Shown here: piece after piece, positions 9,533 to 21,257 of the stretch | Numbering within the stretch: the stretch's first letter is position 1 | Layout of the letters: every line of letters starts with the position of its first letter | Assembly: GCA_023525975.1 (NCBI GenBank) | Contig: CM042042.1 | Coordinates: forward strand, 44,093,880 to 44,157,879 | Length of the DNA: 64,000 bases | DNA from: Smallanthus sonchifolius | Lineage: Eukaryota > Streptophyta > Magnoliopsida > Asterales > Asteraceae | Reading direction: 5' to 3' | Notes under the pieces: model-generated | Databases searched by the model: none | Seen by the model: the letters and a program-made list of their open reading frames with translations, nothing else | What the model was told of the DNA's origin: nothing | Program-made: the position numbers and the translations under genes

Positions 9533-12500
9533 TCCTCCCTTAATTCTAACTCCTTCACACCCATCCTTCCTCTTAAGTAACTAAACTGCTCAGTGCCCAA
9601 CGGTTTTGTTAGAATATCAGCAACTTGTTCTTGTGTGTAACATGAGAGCAGCTCGATTTGCTTTGCATTTACCAAACTCTTAATATAATGAAACTTAATA
9701 TCAATATGTTTGCTTCGACTGTGCATTGCAGGATTTTTGGATAAGAAAACAGCAGACACATTATCACATGAAATCATAGTTGGTTCCTGCTGAACATAAC
9801 CAATTTCTTCCATTAACTGCCTCATCCATACCGCCTGGCAAGCTGCTCCATTTGCTGCAACATATTCTGCTTCTGTTGACGAAAGAGCCACTACTGGTTG
9901 CTTCTTTGAGCTCCAAGAAACAACGCCGCTACCCACCGAAAATAAATACCCATAGATACTCTTCCTGTCATCGGTTGAACTCGCCCAGTCACTATCTGTA
10001 AAGCCTTCCAAACATATCTTCTTTCCCTTCTCATACCATAACCCATAATTGGTAGTTCCAGAAACATATCTAAGAACTCTTTTTGCATATATCTAGCAAT
10101 GTAACCAACAGAAAATGCTAACTCTGGTCTAGTATGTGTTAAATACAGCAATCCTCCTACTAAACTTCGAAACATTCGTGCATCAACCGGAGTACTTGAG
10201 TCTTTGATTTGTAACTTCTCCCCACAATTCATTGGAGTACCCGCACTTTTCCATTTCCACATGCCAAACTTCTTTAATAAATCATTAGCATAACTTTTCT
10301 GTGTCACAAACAATCCAGTGCTAGATTGTATAACTTCTAACCCAAGAAAATATGCTAACTGACCCAGATCGGTCATTTCGAATTCTTTAATCATCTTTTC
10401 TTTAAATTCATCAACTAAATCTTGTGATGAACTCATATAGATAATATCATCCACATAAATGCATATGATAATAAGATCAGTTGTACGCACCTTTTTCACA
10501 TAAACTGTTGGCTCACTTTGCATACAAACATATGAATGCTTTTGAAGGTAAGTATCAATACGCCCATACCATGCTCTTGGAGCCTGCTTCAACCCATACA
10601 ACGCTTTGTGTAACCGATAGACTTTGTGCTCCTGGCCTTGTACCTCGAACCCGGGTGGTTGGGTAACATAAACTTCCTCTTGCAAGAGACCATTCAAGAA
10701 TGCAGACTTAACGTCAAACTGATATATTTTCCAGCCTTGCTGTGCTGCCAAGGATAAAATAATTCTGATCGTTTTAAATCTTGCCACCGGTGAGAATGTC
10801 TCTTCATAGTCGATTCCATAGGCTTGTGCATACCCTTTTGCCACAAGCCTTGCCTTATACTTCTGTACCTGTCCATCGGCTGCCAATTTCACTCTAAACA
10901 CCCACTTAAGTCCAATGACATTTTTACCAGCAGGTAAACTTACAAGGGACCAAGTTTTGTGTTTTTCTAAAGCTTCTAGTTCACTTTGCATGGCTTCTAA
11001 CCACTCTCTTTTACCCATTGCACTTTCCAAAGAAGTGGGTTCCATAGAGGATAAAGCAAAGTTACAATCATGCAAATCAAAAATAGGTACAGAAGAAGCG
11101 TATACCTCATCCAAGTTTCGCATTTTGGGAGTCTTGCTTGTGGAAGACTGACTAATGCCACTTGACTGAGGAGTACTGTTCACAGCATCATGTGATTCAT
11201 TTTCAGCATTGTTTAGTTCTTCACCCACTGTACTTCTTTCATGTGCATGGCATGACTCTTCTACATGGGAACTTGAACCTTCACCAACTGAGTTGTCACT
11301 ATCATCTAAGACAAACTCTTTTGGTAAACCATATTTATCTTCCATATTCGAATTCCACCTAACCAACTCATCAAATTTAACATTTCTGCTAATTATAATA
11401 GTTCTTTTGGCAGGATCATAGAGTCGGTAGGCTTTTGAATGTTGGGCATACCCAACAAATATGCATTTACATGTCTTAGAGTCTAATTTTCTTCTCTGTT
11501 GCTTAGGTATCATACTATAAGCAACACAACCAAAAACTCTAAGATGATGTACTGGGGGAATGCATTTATACCATACCTGATAGGGGTAGCTTGATCTATT
11601 GCTTTTGTGGGAGACAAGTTTCTGAGATACACTGCTGTTGCAACAGCCTCTCCCCAGAACACATGATTTAAATTCATGTTGTGAAGCATACTCATAGCCA
11701 TCTCTACGATCGTTCTGTTCTTCCTTTCTGAGACCCCATTCTGTTATGGGGTATATGGAGCAGTTAAATCTCGTCTTATGCCATCATCCTCACAAAACTT
11801 CATGAAGGCCTTGGAGCAGAACTCTCCACCTCTATCTGTTCTGAGTGCTTTAATCTTCACTCCTGTTTCTCTTTCAACCTTGTTTTTGAACAACTTAAAT
11901 TTTTCGAAGACTTCTGACTTTTCACTAAGGAAATAAACCCACGTCATCCTACTCAAATCATCAGTAAATAGAAGAAAATACTTACTGCCCCCAAGAGATG
12001 GTGTGGACATAGGGCCACACACGTCTGCATGAATTAGATCCAAAAGATGAGTTGTTCGTGAGGCACTAGAAGGAAATGGAACTTTGGACTGTTTGCCTTG
12101 AATACATCCCTCACATAAATTCCAGTGTTTAATTTTTGGCAGTCCATGAACCAACTTGTTTACACCAAGGCTTTGCAAACTTCGTTCATTTAGATGTCCA
12201 AATCGTAAATGCCACAAGTATGATTCATCCAATACAGTTGCAAATGCAACATGATTAGAAGAAGTTACATCTAAAGGAAACGTGTTGTTACCTGACACAG
12301 GAATGGTGCACACAATCTGCTCGGTTCGTTTGTTTATAACCACACATGCTCCATCATCAAATACGAATTTATGCCCCGCTTTCATCAACTGTCCCACACT
12401 TAGTAAGTTATACCCAAGCTCCGGTGAGTATTGAACATCATCAAGTATTTTATAACGTCCACCAGCCACTTCTAGACGTACTGACCCTTTTCCTTCTATT

Positions 12501-13555
12501 TGAATCCGTTTTCCATTTCCCATCCGAACTGTCACCTTCTTTGTTTTGTCTATTTCTTTAAACAAGGATTGTTGTCCTGTCATATGATTAGAGCATCCGC
12601 TATCCAAGAACCAGATGGCCTTGGATACATGATCGCCTTGATTATCACTACTTTCTTTCTTTTCATGCAGACTGTCTTCACTGCATGCTGCAGCCATGAA
12701 GAGTCTACCCTCTTCTTCTTCTTCTTGAGTTTCACCAACAACAGCTGCTACTTGGGGCTCATTCCAGCACTCACGACTTAAATGCCCAAATCTGTTACAA
12801 TTATAGCATTGTATATTAGCCTTACCTCTTCCGTTTCCACGGCCTCTGCCACGTCCACGACTACGAGTGGGTCCTCGTCCTCTTCCACGAGCAAACAGGG
12901 TTGTGTCTTCCTCATTTGCTTGAAAGGCTTGCTCTTCCACGGAAACACCATTCCCACGATTTACCCTGGCTTCATGTGCCTGCAATGACCCCATTAACTG
13001 GTCATATGTGAGATTACTCAAATCCTTAGATTCTTCTATTGCAGCCACTACATGATCCCACTTAACCGGTAAGCTTCTAAGAACCTTCTCTACAACCTTT
13101 TGATCAGTAACTGTTTCACCATAAGCCCTCTTTTGATTCACGATCTTCATTACTTTTGAAAGAAAATCAGCAATCTGCTCCCCCTCCTTCATTTGAATGG
13201 TCTCAAAATCACGACGAAGACCTTGTAGCTTGACCATCTGCACTTTAGAGTCACCTTCATATTCATTTTGCAAGAGTGTCCATGCCTGCTTAGACGTTGT
13301 TGCTCCTGCAATTCGAGAAAAAATTTCATCGTGAACAGCAGATTGGATTAATGACAATGCTTGTGCATCTTTCTTCTTATGATCACGCAAGCGAACTCGA
13401 TCACCATCAGCATCATTATAGCCGGTTTCAGCAAAGTCCCAAAGATCTTGAGATAAAAGAATCGTCTTCATTCGAATCTTCCAAAATTCATAACCTTCAC
13501 CCTTGAAGATTGGAAGTGGTGTGTTAGGAATACCACCAGTGTGATTTGCTGCCAT
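9502..13555 (-). pseudogene. Copia A gag-pol polyprotein, broken
   Basis: Translation starts at ATG 13555 (MAANHTGGIPNTPLPIFKGE). In order it has a UBN2-type Gag, a CCHC knuckle (CYNCNRFGHLSREC), protease WFLDSGCSNHMTG, and integrase with an HLRFGHL zinc region and LRTDRGGEF. Then come RT with QFDVKSAFLNG and YVDD, and RNase H with TDSDWAS, ending ADILTKPLG. Lesions seen: an in-frame TAA at about 11746-11744 in integrase; a one-base gain in a C run near 11583-11586; and a small frame-changing deletion near 10085-10095 between RT and RNase H. The reading frame is otherwise well conserved, as expected for a young insertion. Confidence 0.9.
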
Positions 13556-13621
13556 ATCGACTCAACAAGCGAGAGAAAGACTTAAACACAGAGAATAAAA
13601 TGGGTGTGAAATTCAGAACCT

Positions 13622-13634
13622 GGCTTTGATACCA
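13622..13634 (-). other. Copia A primer binding site
   Basis: On the minus strand TGGTATCAAAGCC follows the 5' LTR after three bases. It is complementary to the 3' end of initiator tRNA-Met except for one change from the usual TGGTATCAGAGC. Confidence 0.8.
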
Positions 13635-13637
13635 CTT

Positions 13638-13929
13638 TGTTGGATCAAAGTAGTATAAAGCACAATAGAGAAATACGAAAGAAGCAAACTTTCTGGACGT
13701 TTATTCATCAACAGCAAAAAGCCTTTATATAGGCATAAGAACAAACTAACTATCAAACAAACAGGAAAGTAAATAACGTTAACAAATCAAAACAGAAAAG
13801 TCCTATTCTATCGGCACAAGCAGCAGACTGGGACTTCTTTATTTAATCACGTGCATGAGACCTCAAACTTCAAACGGCTTCATTGACTTACCCAACGGTT
13901 ATTCGACTAAGTTAGAATTACTTTCAACA
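13638..13929 (-). repeat. Copia A 5' LTR
   Basis: Partner of 9241-9532. It contains TTTATATAGG, which read on the minus strand gives a TATA-like CCTATATAAA, the probable promoter of the element. Confidence 0.92.
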
Positions 13930-14580
13930 CATATATTCAGAATAAGTTTGTTAAGCAAACTACTTGATAGCTTCTAATGAAATCCACACATGACACTTCG
14001 ACGTAACTGTGATTCAAAACATCATAAATGTGATCATATGCAGGGATATAGAAATCAAAGAAAACGGTTTTATTGAATCATAATGTCGATCACCAAAAGT
14101 ACAGATTATGTTTACATATATGGGTATATATAACCCTTAATTGGAACCGATGTATCCCGTGATTTAAGGAACTAAAACCTAGGATATAGATAATAATAAC
14201 AATAATAATAATAATAACATAAAAATAGTTTATAATTCTAATAGTAACGACTACATTGATGGATTTGTTGGTTCTCTTGAGAAAGACGATCCAATGTCTT
14301 CGTAGATTGGGTGAAAAAACACCAGATTGAAACTGTACGTAAGGTGGCTATTACATGGCAAAGAGCAGGGGAGCTAAGGTGGTGTCAAAAGTGTCATTTG
14401 CAGCATCAAAGAAGGCATGATCACAGTGCCTCAAAAAACCTATAGGATTCTCCGATATCTTTTCTTTCGCCTTCGTATATATGCTTATGACTGCAGTAAT
14501 GGTGATTTTAAACATCTCCCTGTAAAATAAGAAAATGTGTTTTATTTGCTGTCCATTAAGAAAAAGTACGTATATGATGT
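13930..14580. other. Spacer without recognised feature
   Basis: Contains an AATAATAAT microsatellite at about 14189-14219. No coding signal is convincing. Confidence 0.4.
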
Positions 14581-17500
14581 TTGGTTAAAGAACAATACAT
14601 GTTATGTTTGGTCATACGGTTTGATTCGAGGGCACAATGCTCTTGGGACAGGAAACCACAAGTTAGCGTCACGATTAAGAAGAAGCAAAGCATTTATGGA
14701 GGATCATTATGTTTTTGGAGTTCCGAAGGGACTGATGTTTCTGCCTTGAACCCAGCGCTGCGATTTGGTCAGGAAGACAAGAAAGAATCGCATGCTTGCT
14801 GTCAGGGAGACAAGAGGGAGTCAAGTGTAGAAACATTATGCATCCAAGTGAATGGTATGGGTGTTGATCGAAGGGGTAAAGAAGGTCGGCAGCGAAGGAC
14901 TGCTGCAGACCGAAGAACGAAGGCGATAAAGAAACTTAGGAACTTTGCTTAAGGAAAGAATGGTAGACGTAATCAAAAGAATCACATATGTATGTACTGT
15001 AATCGCCCCGGAAAATTCAGAAAGGTATGTCAAAATCGAATCCAATACTCAGAATTTTTAGTCAAGGGGACGGATGAAGGGAATTGGAACGATATTTGGT
15101 ATGTAAGTTTGGATAGGAAAAGACATGCAAGCAGGAATAAATACTTCCTAAGCAAAGTTCGGGATAGAAACATTGGTAATTGGATTTATAAAAGAGTATT
15201 ACTGTGGAATGGCAAAATTGAACTCAACTGTGATAACACAAACCGAATCTTCGAATCGGTTTACTACATACCAACCGTGAAGAAGAATATCGAGTCTCGA
15301 ACAACTTGCCTATCAAGGATTCGAAATAACTTTTGACGGTACAATATGTTGAGGAACGTTTGAGGAAGAGATCAAATCTGAAGCAAGCAGAAATATGGAA
15401 GAAGACTTTGCAGAAAATGAAATATATTCTGAAGAGAAGCATGAAAATTCAGAAAAGATTGATGCAGTGAATGATGAATGGAATTATTTCGAAGAGACGG
15501 ACAATGCATTATCGAAAAACTTGAATAGGAAGAATGATGATAAGAAACATATGGTATATCCCAACCATATCGGGTCGATTGAAGATTGTATGGTTTTCTT
15601 AAGCATCATAGAAGTGGCTATACAAGTGGATAGGAACAAGGAGAAGTTTGAAAAAGAGTTTGATGGTTTAGTAAAATGGTTCTTGGAAGAGGCACTTCAA
15701 ATTCAAGACTATACAGCCACGAGATCTTATGGGCAGTGTTGGTATAAGATTAAGCAATCAATATAACTAGTTTTATACCAGTCCGGTGACCGAGACGGGT
15801 TGACATATTTTGTTTAAAATATAACTTTATTTTTATAAATCATGTCGACATGCACATCTTACTTTTAAAAATATCTTACACATAATGATTTTTTTATTTA
15901 ATATAACTGAAGTATAATACAATAACAAATAATATAAGTATGTCTATATTTTAATGTAATTTAACCGGTTTTTAATCAGGGCATGGATTATTTACAAAAG
16001 TATAATATTTTTTATTTATAATTTATGTCTAGATCTAATTTAAATATAATATTTTTTTATTTATAATTTATGTATGGATTGCTATTTAGAAAGGCAATTT
16101 ATGTTTTGATAATAAAGTGTAAAATTAAGAAAAATAAAAAATCAATTTCCCAAGATAAATATTAAATGTTTTTCAAAGAAAAAGATAGTTACCATACATC
16201 ATAGCTGTTTTTTAGACGTTTTGACAGCTGTTTCACCAAACATTGAAACCATCAATTTATTCTCTACTCTCACCCACGCTCAAACCCAAAGAAGTCGTCT
16301 CTTTCCCTTAACATCCGACCAATCTATGGTTGTTAAGCTCGCATCTTGCTCGTATCTAGGGTTTGATCTGTTCAGTTTGGTGTAACGAATGTATGTCTTT
16401 TAACTTCCTACTGATTGATATGCAATCTTCAAAACGTTTTTTGATTTCTTTTTCTTCGCTTAAGATCTGAAAAACATTTTAATCAGATCTTTGACCCTGC
16501 GTTCCTCAAGGTATTCTACCTGGTCTTCTTTTAGGTACAGCTTAATTTTGGTGGGCGTAACACCACTTGCCGGAAAAAATCAACCGGTTGACTTAACAAT
16601 CTCAATTCGTTTCCGATGCGTTACTTTAACTCATATATTTGCAACCCACAAATATTTTATACTCTCAAACAATATTTCAAGGTTAATTGTTTTTAAAAAT
16701 ATATTTTTATAAAAGTGTTTACTTATGTGTTTAATTCTAAGTTTTAGTGTGATCAATGTGTAGGTTTATTTTTTTATATATATTTGGTTTTAAATTTTTT
16801 TAAGTTATTCATATTGTAAAATGTTTTGTAAGTTCATTAAAATTTTAATTTGATCCAAGTTCTAACGTGTAATTTGGAAGAATAATCAAGATCAAGGGAG
16901 TGTAATCTGGTGTAACACAGTGCATTATAAGATATTCACAGTCCACGGTCATGATTAACTGGTTTGTGATCGAACGGCTATGATGATGAGGGGACACACA
17001 ACCGCAAATTGGCGGTTAGAATTAACACGGCTGAGATCTATTCCCTTATTTTACAACGGTTCAGATCTTCCGAGGCAGTTTCTTTCATCTTTCGCGGTCA
17101 ATTATAAGCAGTAATTAATAAAGAAGAAGCAGAAGCATAACTCAGAAGGAACTCTTGTATTGCTACTTTGAAGTGCATACTGAATACAAAGGACGAACTA
17201 GACTTAAATAATAGAAGAAAGTACGAAAAAGACTCACTATCCCATAAGACTCGTACAACCTAACCAATATTAATATATCTGTTACGCTTTTATTCAAAAT
17301 AAAGACTCCAGAAAACTAGGACAACTTCCACGTATGCAAGACTACTTCAAAAGAGTTCCGCAGATAATACTTTGAATCATTCTTCATCAGGCAGAAGAAT
17401 TAAATCTGTACATGGTGGTAAAACACCATGGTGGGTCTTCGAAAGTTTCAAACAAAAGGCTTTGGGCCTTAGTTGCAATGGATCTTGGATACCAAAGCAA

Positions 17501-17680
17501 TATGGAACAGCTCTTGAAAATAATTTATAGCAGGTATTTAGAAATAATAGAATGACGCTACATTAAACACAAGGAAGCATCAACTGCAGTTCAAGGAGAA
17601 GCAAGTGCAAGCACTGAAGGGAGGCATGCAGAACTGAAGAAAGTTGATATACCTTATCAAGATTTACCCTTAAAAAAATG
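14581..17680 (+). pseudogene. Remnant of an ARID / CCHC-knuckle / retroprotease-like gene
   Basis: Several open stretches line up as one decayed gene. At 14980-15336 a knuckle-like CMYCNRPGKFRKVC has K in place of the metal-binding H. It is followed by a WYV...RH segment resembling a copia protease region without the DSG triad. At 15395-15766 a charged region leads into FDGLVKWFLEEALQI, similar to helix 1 of an ARID domain. At 17391-17680 LYMVVKHHGGSSKVSNKRLW and the following ALVAMDLGY...IIYSRYLEIIE resemble the rest of an ARID (DNA-binding) domain, with a TGA at 17553. About 1.6 kb of non-coding sequence separates the ARID halves (an intron or an insertion). I recall plant proteins combining ARID, CCHC and gag-like segments, but the exact family is inferred. 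Confidence 0.45.
15780..17390. other. 1.6-kb non-coding stretch between ARID halves
   Basis: AT-rich, with a pyrimidine-rich 5'UTR-like segment around 16250-16500 (CTAGGGTTTGATCTG). No coding domain is recognised. It could be an intron (the right border reads TTCATCAG|GCAGAAG) or inserted sequence. I found no target-site duplication. Confidence 0.3.
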
Positions 17681-17840
17681 AAGGACCCTTGCTGTTAGAG
17701 ACCGGCCAAGTGGCTGTGGATTTGCAGCCAAGAAATGAAGATACCTGCAGTAAAGAAGAATAAAGCTTTCTGGATCAAGGGTGAGATTGTTAGGATGATC
17801 AAAAAACTTCAATATAAATACATATATAAATATTAAAGTA

Positions 17841-18166
17841 GGGGAGGGTTTCACAGAAAACCACATATTTAATCGAAAACCGAAAAAACCACTAAAAATC
17901 GAATTTAAATCAATAATATAATAATATTTATTTTTATTTTGTTTTATTTTTATTTTTTATAAGAGTATCAATGTAATATTACATATTTTTACCAAAAAAT
18001 CATTTAAATATTGACTTACGTATACGTAACCCATAGCGTTACGTATACGTAAACAGAAAACAAAAAAATTGCGGTTACGTATACGTAACTCATAGTGTTA
18101 CACATTATTTTAGTGATTTTCTCGGTTTTCGCCTAACTTTATGGTTTTCTCTTGATACTTCCGCTG
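17841..18166. mobile_element. MITE with 8-bp target duplication and TTACGTATACGTAA palindromes
   Basis: Flanked by TTAAAGTA at 17833-17840 and 18167-18174. The ends are imperfect inverted repeats: GGGGAGGGTTTCACAGAAAA and, on the other strand, CAGCGGAAGTATCAAGAGAA. Deeper in, AATCGAAAACCGAAAAAACC pairs with its inverse. The interior holds three copies of a GTTACGTATACGTAA palindrome (about 18015-18085). The 8-bp duplication suggests hAT or a Mutator relative. Confidence 0.7.
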
Positions 18167-18174
18167 TTAAAGTA

Positions 18175-18798
18175 TTTGTTATTTGTACTTTAGGATAAGT
18201 GAACAGGTGCTAGCATGCGTATCACACCCATAGGATATGTACAAGACAATTTCTTTGGCACCCTTTTACCCGCCAGAAACTGTCTTTATCCGCTGTGTAA
18301 ACCGCCAAACTATGGCTATAAATAGCCTGTCATATTGATAATAAACTATGCATTTCCTTTGTAATTTCTTTCTCAACTTTGTACGATATCTGTAGAAGAA
18401 TACATTTACTTTTCATTCAAAGTGTTAATAAGACGAAGGAGATTCATCATCAAGAATATACAAAAACTCTCAAGATCAATGAATGGAATGGAACACCCTC
18501 ATACCAAGAAATATTAGAGAAAATGATAAGTTGAAAACAAGAAGCCCTCTCAAAAAATAAAAAAGAAAAAACAAATTTTATTTATTTTATATTTAATATT
18601 AAATTATTTTTTCTCTAACAAGCTATAGTGTTTGATGTTTAATATCTTGATATCTTTTCCTATCCACTCTATGCACATTCACCATGTAGAGAAATCAACA
18701 GTCATGTGGTTTCGGTTGACTGGGTATTACATAGGAACCTTGTTTATAGGTTGTTGGGATCTTTCAATGTAAGACTCATCACTCATGTCGAGTTTAAT
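18175..18798. other. Spacer with promoter-like segment
   Basis: Around 18310-18330 a TATA-like GGCTATAAATAGCCTG is followed by a pyrimidine-rich leader, as in an LTR U3/R. I could not find LTR ends, so this may be a truncated LTR or chance. No ORF is convincing. Confidence 0.3.
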
Positions 18799-18917
18799 TG
18801 TAACATCCCAAAAATAATAAAACGAATAAATATAGCGAGACCGGTGATTTAGTCGGAATATTTAAACAAAAGGGAGCGGGCTTGGGCTCGGCTTCAATAG
18901 GCCGAGGGAAGCCCAGG

Positions 18918-18925
18918 TATATAAG
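18918..18925 (+). promoter_or_regulatory. TATA box of the solo LTR
   Basis: TATATAAG within GGTATATAAGAGGCAAGG, followed by CTCTTCTCTGCTCATTCC, a plausible initiation region for the former element. Confidence 0.5.
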
Positions 18926-19292
18926 AGGCAAGGCAGCCCTCTTCTCTGCTCATTCCCCACTCACGCAACTTCTAGAGAGAGAAATGAGAGCTCGGGTCTA
19001 AAGAGAGAAAGTTGACGGATCGTCCCGGAATTGAGGGAGCACTTTACTGCTAAGCTCGTGAGCAAAACCTCCAAATCACAACCCCAATCCAGGTAACGAT
19101 TCGACTCTAAACGGAGTTTTTGTTTAATTTGGGATTTTCGGGTTTTGGCTAAAAAGGTAACGATTTTGCGAATGAAACTTGAAAATGAGCTTAGGTATAG
19201 CATCTAGAATGAAAACCGAACGTTTTGATCTAAGAAAATTGAGATATTGACTCGATCAGACTCGCATGCAAAAACTTCAGATTTTTGGGAAG

Positions 19293-19665
19293 ACGATATG
19301 TGCAGACCCATCGAAACTACTTAGTTTCGATATGTGCAGACCCATCGAAACTACTCAGTTTCGATATGTGCAAGCCCATCGAAACTACTCAGTTTCGATA
19401 TATGCAGACCCATCGAAACTACTAAGTTTTGATATATGCATACCCATCGAAACTACCATAGTTTCGATATGAGCCCACGATCCGAAGCTAAGATTACACC
19501 TAAGTTACTTATCGAAACTACCAGGTTTCGACATAGGAAACTTATCGAAACTACCAAGTTTCGACATAAGCAACTTATCGAAACTACCAAGTTTCGACAT
19601 AAGCAACCTATCGAAACTATCAAGTTTTGATATAAGCAAATCTATCGAAACTACTAGGTTCAAGC
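19293..19665. repeat. Tandem array of about ten hairpin units inside the solo LTR
   Basis: The period is about 34 bp. Each unit contains the arms ATCGAAACT and AGTTTCGAT separated by 4-5 bases (ACTT, ACTC, ACCAT, ACCA), so each can fold into a 9-bp stem. The spacer between hairpins is GTGCAGACCC-like in the first half and AAGCAACTT-like in the second, so there are two subfamilies. Three related hairpins occur in the other solo LTR at 47941-48033. Confidence 0.85.
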
Positions 19666-21257
19666 ATAGTAATGTCTAGTGTCATCTAGGAGCACTACCT
19701 TTCGAGTATGACTTTATTATACAGATCGTGAGTGACATTAGTGACGCTCAGTAGCCAGCTAAGAGTATTTCAGAAACTACTCATCAGGTGAGTTCTATGT
19801 GCCCCCTTCTATGTTATGTGCAAATCATTTTAAATGTATCGGGGCTGAAGTGTATACACTAAATGAATAAATGCTATGAATTTCAATGTGATCATACGTG
19901 GTATACAAATATATATATACTTATATATGAAAATGAATTATGAACAAAGAATGAAATGTATGATTATAAAGAATGAATGAAAGAAGGACATAACGTAAAT
20001 AAATGAAATCTTGCTTTATATTATATATATTGCATGTTATGAATGTATGTAAACGTTATGAACTCTTCTATGACAACGGCTACTTCGGTAGACGGACGAC
20101 CACGTGACTGTTTTGCAACCGGGATAAAAACATTCCTTCGCAAGCTAGGACGTATAAAAAGGCACTAATGGACGGTCGAAGCAAATGCCTTATTATATTT
20201 AGAATGGTTGCATACATAATAGCCCCGTGGGAAACGGATGCCCTTGGGCAGACGAGCGAATGAAGGGACTACGACGGTAGGACGAGTTTAAGAGCGGACG
20301 GACAAAGGTTGCCGGACGGATTTAAGTTTCGACGGACAGTTTCTAGAGCCGGATGGTTAATGAAAAGGGCTATGACGGTAGTTCTCACTGTGATGCCTTT
20401 GTGACATTCGCGACAAGTGTGATGGGTTGATCACCCTTAAGATTATGGCCAATAACTGTTCTCCCCCCCCCCCCAAAAAGTAAGTATGTATGTACATATG
20501 TATATACTCAAAATGAATGATTATGTGAGAACAGTAAAGTAAAGAATATGTAAAAGTACGAATATTACGTATGTTATGCATACATATATAAAATATTCAT
20601 GATAAGATAAGTATTATGTATGATTGTCCTTAAACTAGAACTCACCAGCGTTAGCTGACTTTTAGTATACATTTCAGGTAAATGAAGAAAAGGTCGTGCG
20701 ATGGCGTGAAGGTTACCCGACACAAGACTGACATCCCATATTTATATGTTAAGACAATGTTTTGTATTTAATTGTTAAGACTTCCGCTGTTACGTCATGT
20801 AATATGAATGATGTTTGCTTCCGCTACTTCTGAATTCGAATGTTTCAAATTTAAGCTCAGTATTTATGACTATGTTTATGAGTAAATCCAACAAGTAAGG
20901 TTACCCGGGAATGAGGCCTTACATTAATCTTCTTTAGTAACTTAGTTTATTTTCTTCAATTAATAATTAATCTCACGAATCAAAAATTAAAAACCAACTT
21001 GGATTTTCAAACTGGTTGTTGAATACACACTAATTTTCTTTTAAAATCGACAAGGAATTTGCTTAATACGACAAAAACTTTAGCAGATAACCATCGATTT
21101 GTGTTTCATCACCTAAAAAGAATAATAGGCAACCTGGTTTAGGTTCATTTTCATTGTAAACAACATTAAAATCTTAAAATCACCAATTGAATCCAAAAGA
21201 AAGATGATGTTTAATAAGACAATCTACAAGTTCTTTGTAGCATTTATCTTGATTGTG

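Larger units (their letters stand above)
9241..13929 (-). mobile_element. Ty1/copia retrotransposon A, complete structure
   Basis: The two 292-bp LTRs (TGTTGGATCA...TTCAACA) differ at about five positions by eye (1.7%). They are flanked by a perfect 5-bp duplication CATAT (9236-9240 and 13930-13934). The element reads on the minus strand: 5' LTR at 13638-13929, then PBS, gag-pol, polypurine tract (AAGGGAGGA next to 9532) and 3' LTR. Gene order PR-INT-RT-RNaseH places it in copia. The insertion is recent, but the ORF carries several lesions, so this copy is defective. Confidence 0.92.
18799..20923 (+). repeat. Solo LTR (2.1 kb) of an LTR retrotransposon
   Basis: Starts TGTAACATCCCAAAAATAAT and ends GAGGCCTTACA. 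It is flanked by a perfect 5-bp duplication TTAAT (18794-18798 and 20924-20928). There is no coding sequence, PBS or polypurine tract, so it is a solo LTR left by recombination between two LTRs. It is related to the inverted solo LTR at 46372-49425: the shared region around ACATCCC, GTTAGCTGAC and CACCAGCG is clear. A long LTR with a TGTAACATCCC start suggests Ty3/gypsy, which is inferred. Confidence 0.85.

Noticed and set aside
10481..11421. Plus-strand ORFs over copia A
   Set aside because: They are antisense shadows of the copia RT and integrase frame and have no domains.
19293..19665. CRISPR-like array
   Set aside because: The regular repeats are hairpins inside a plant LTR with related, not unique, spacers; plant context and no cas genes.
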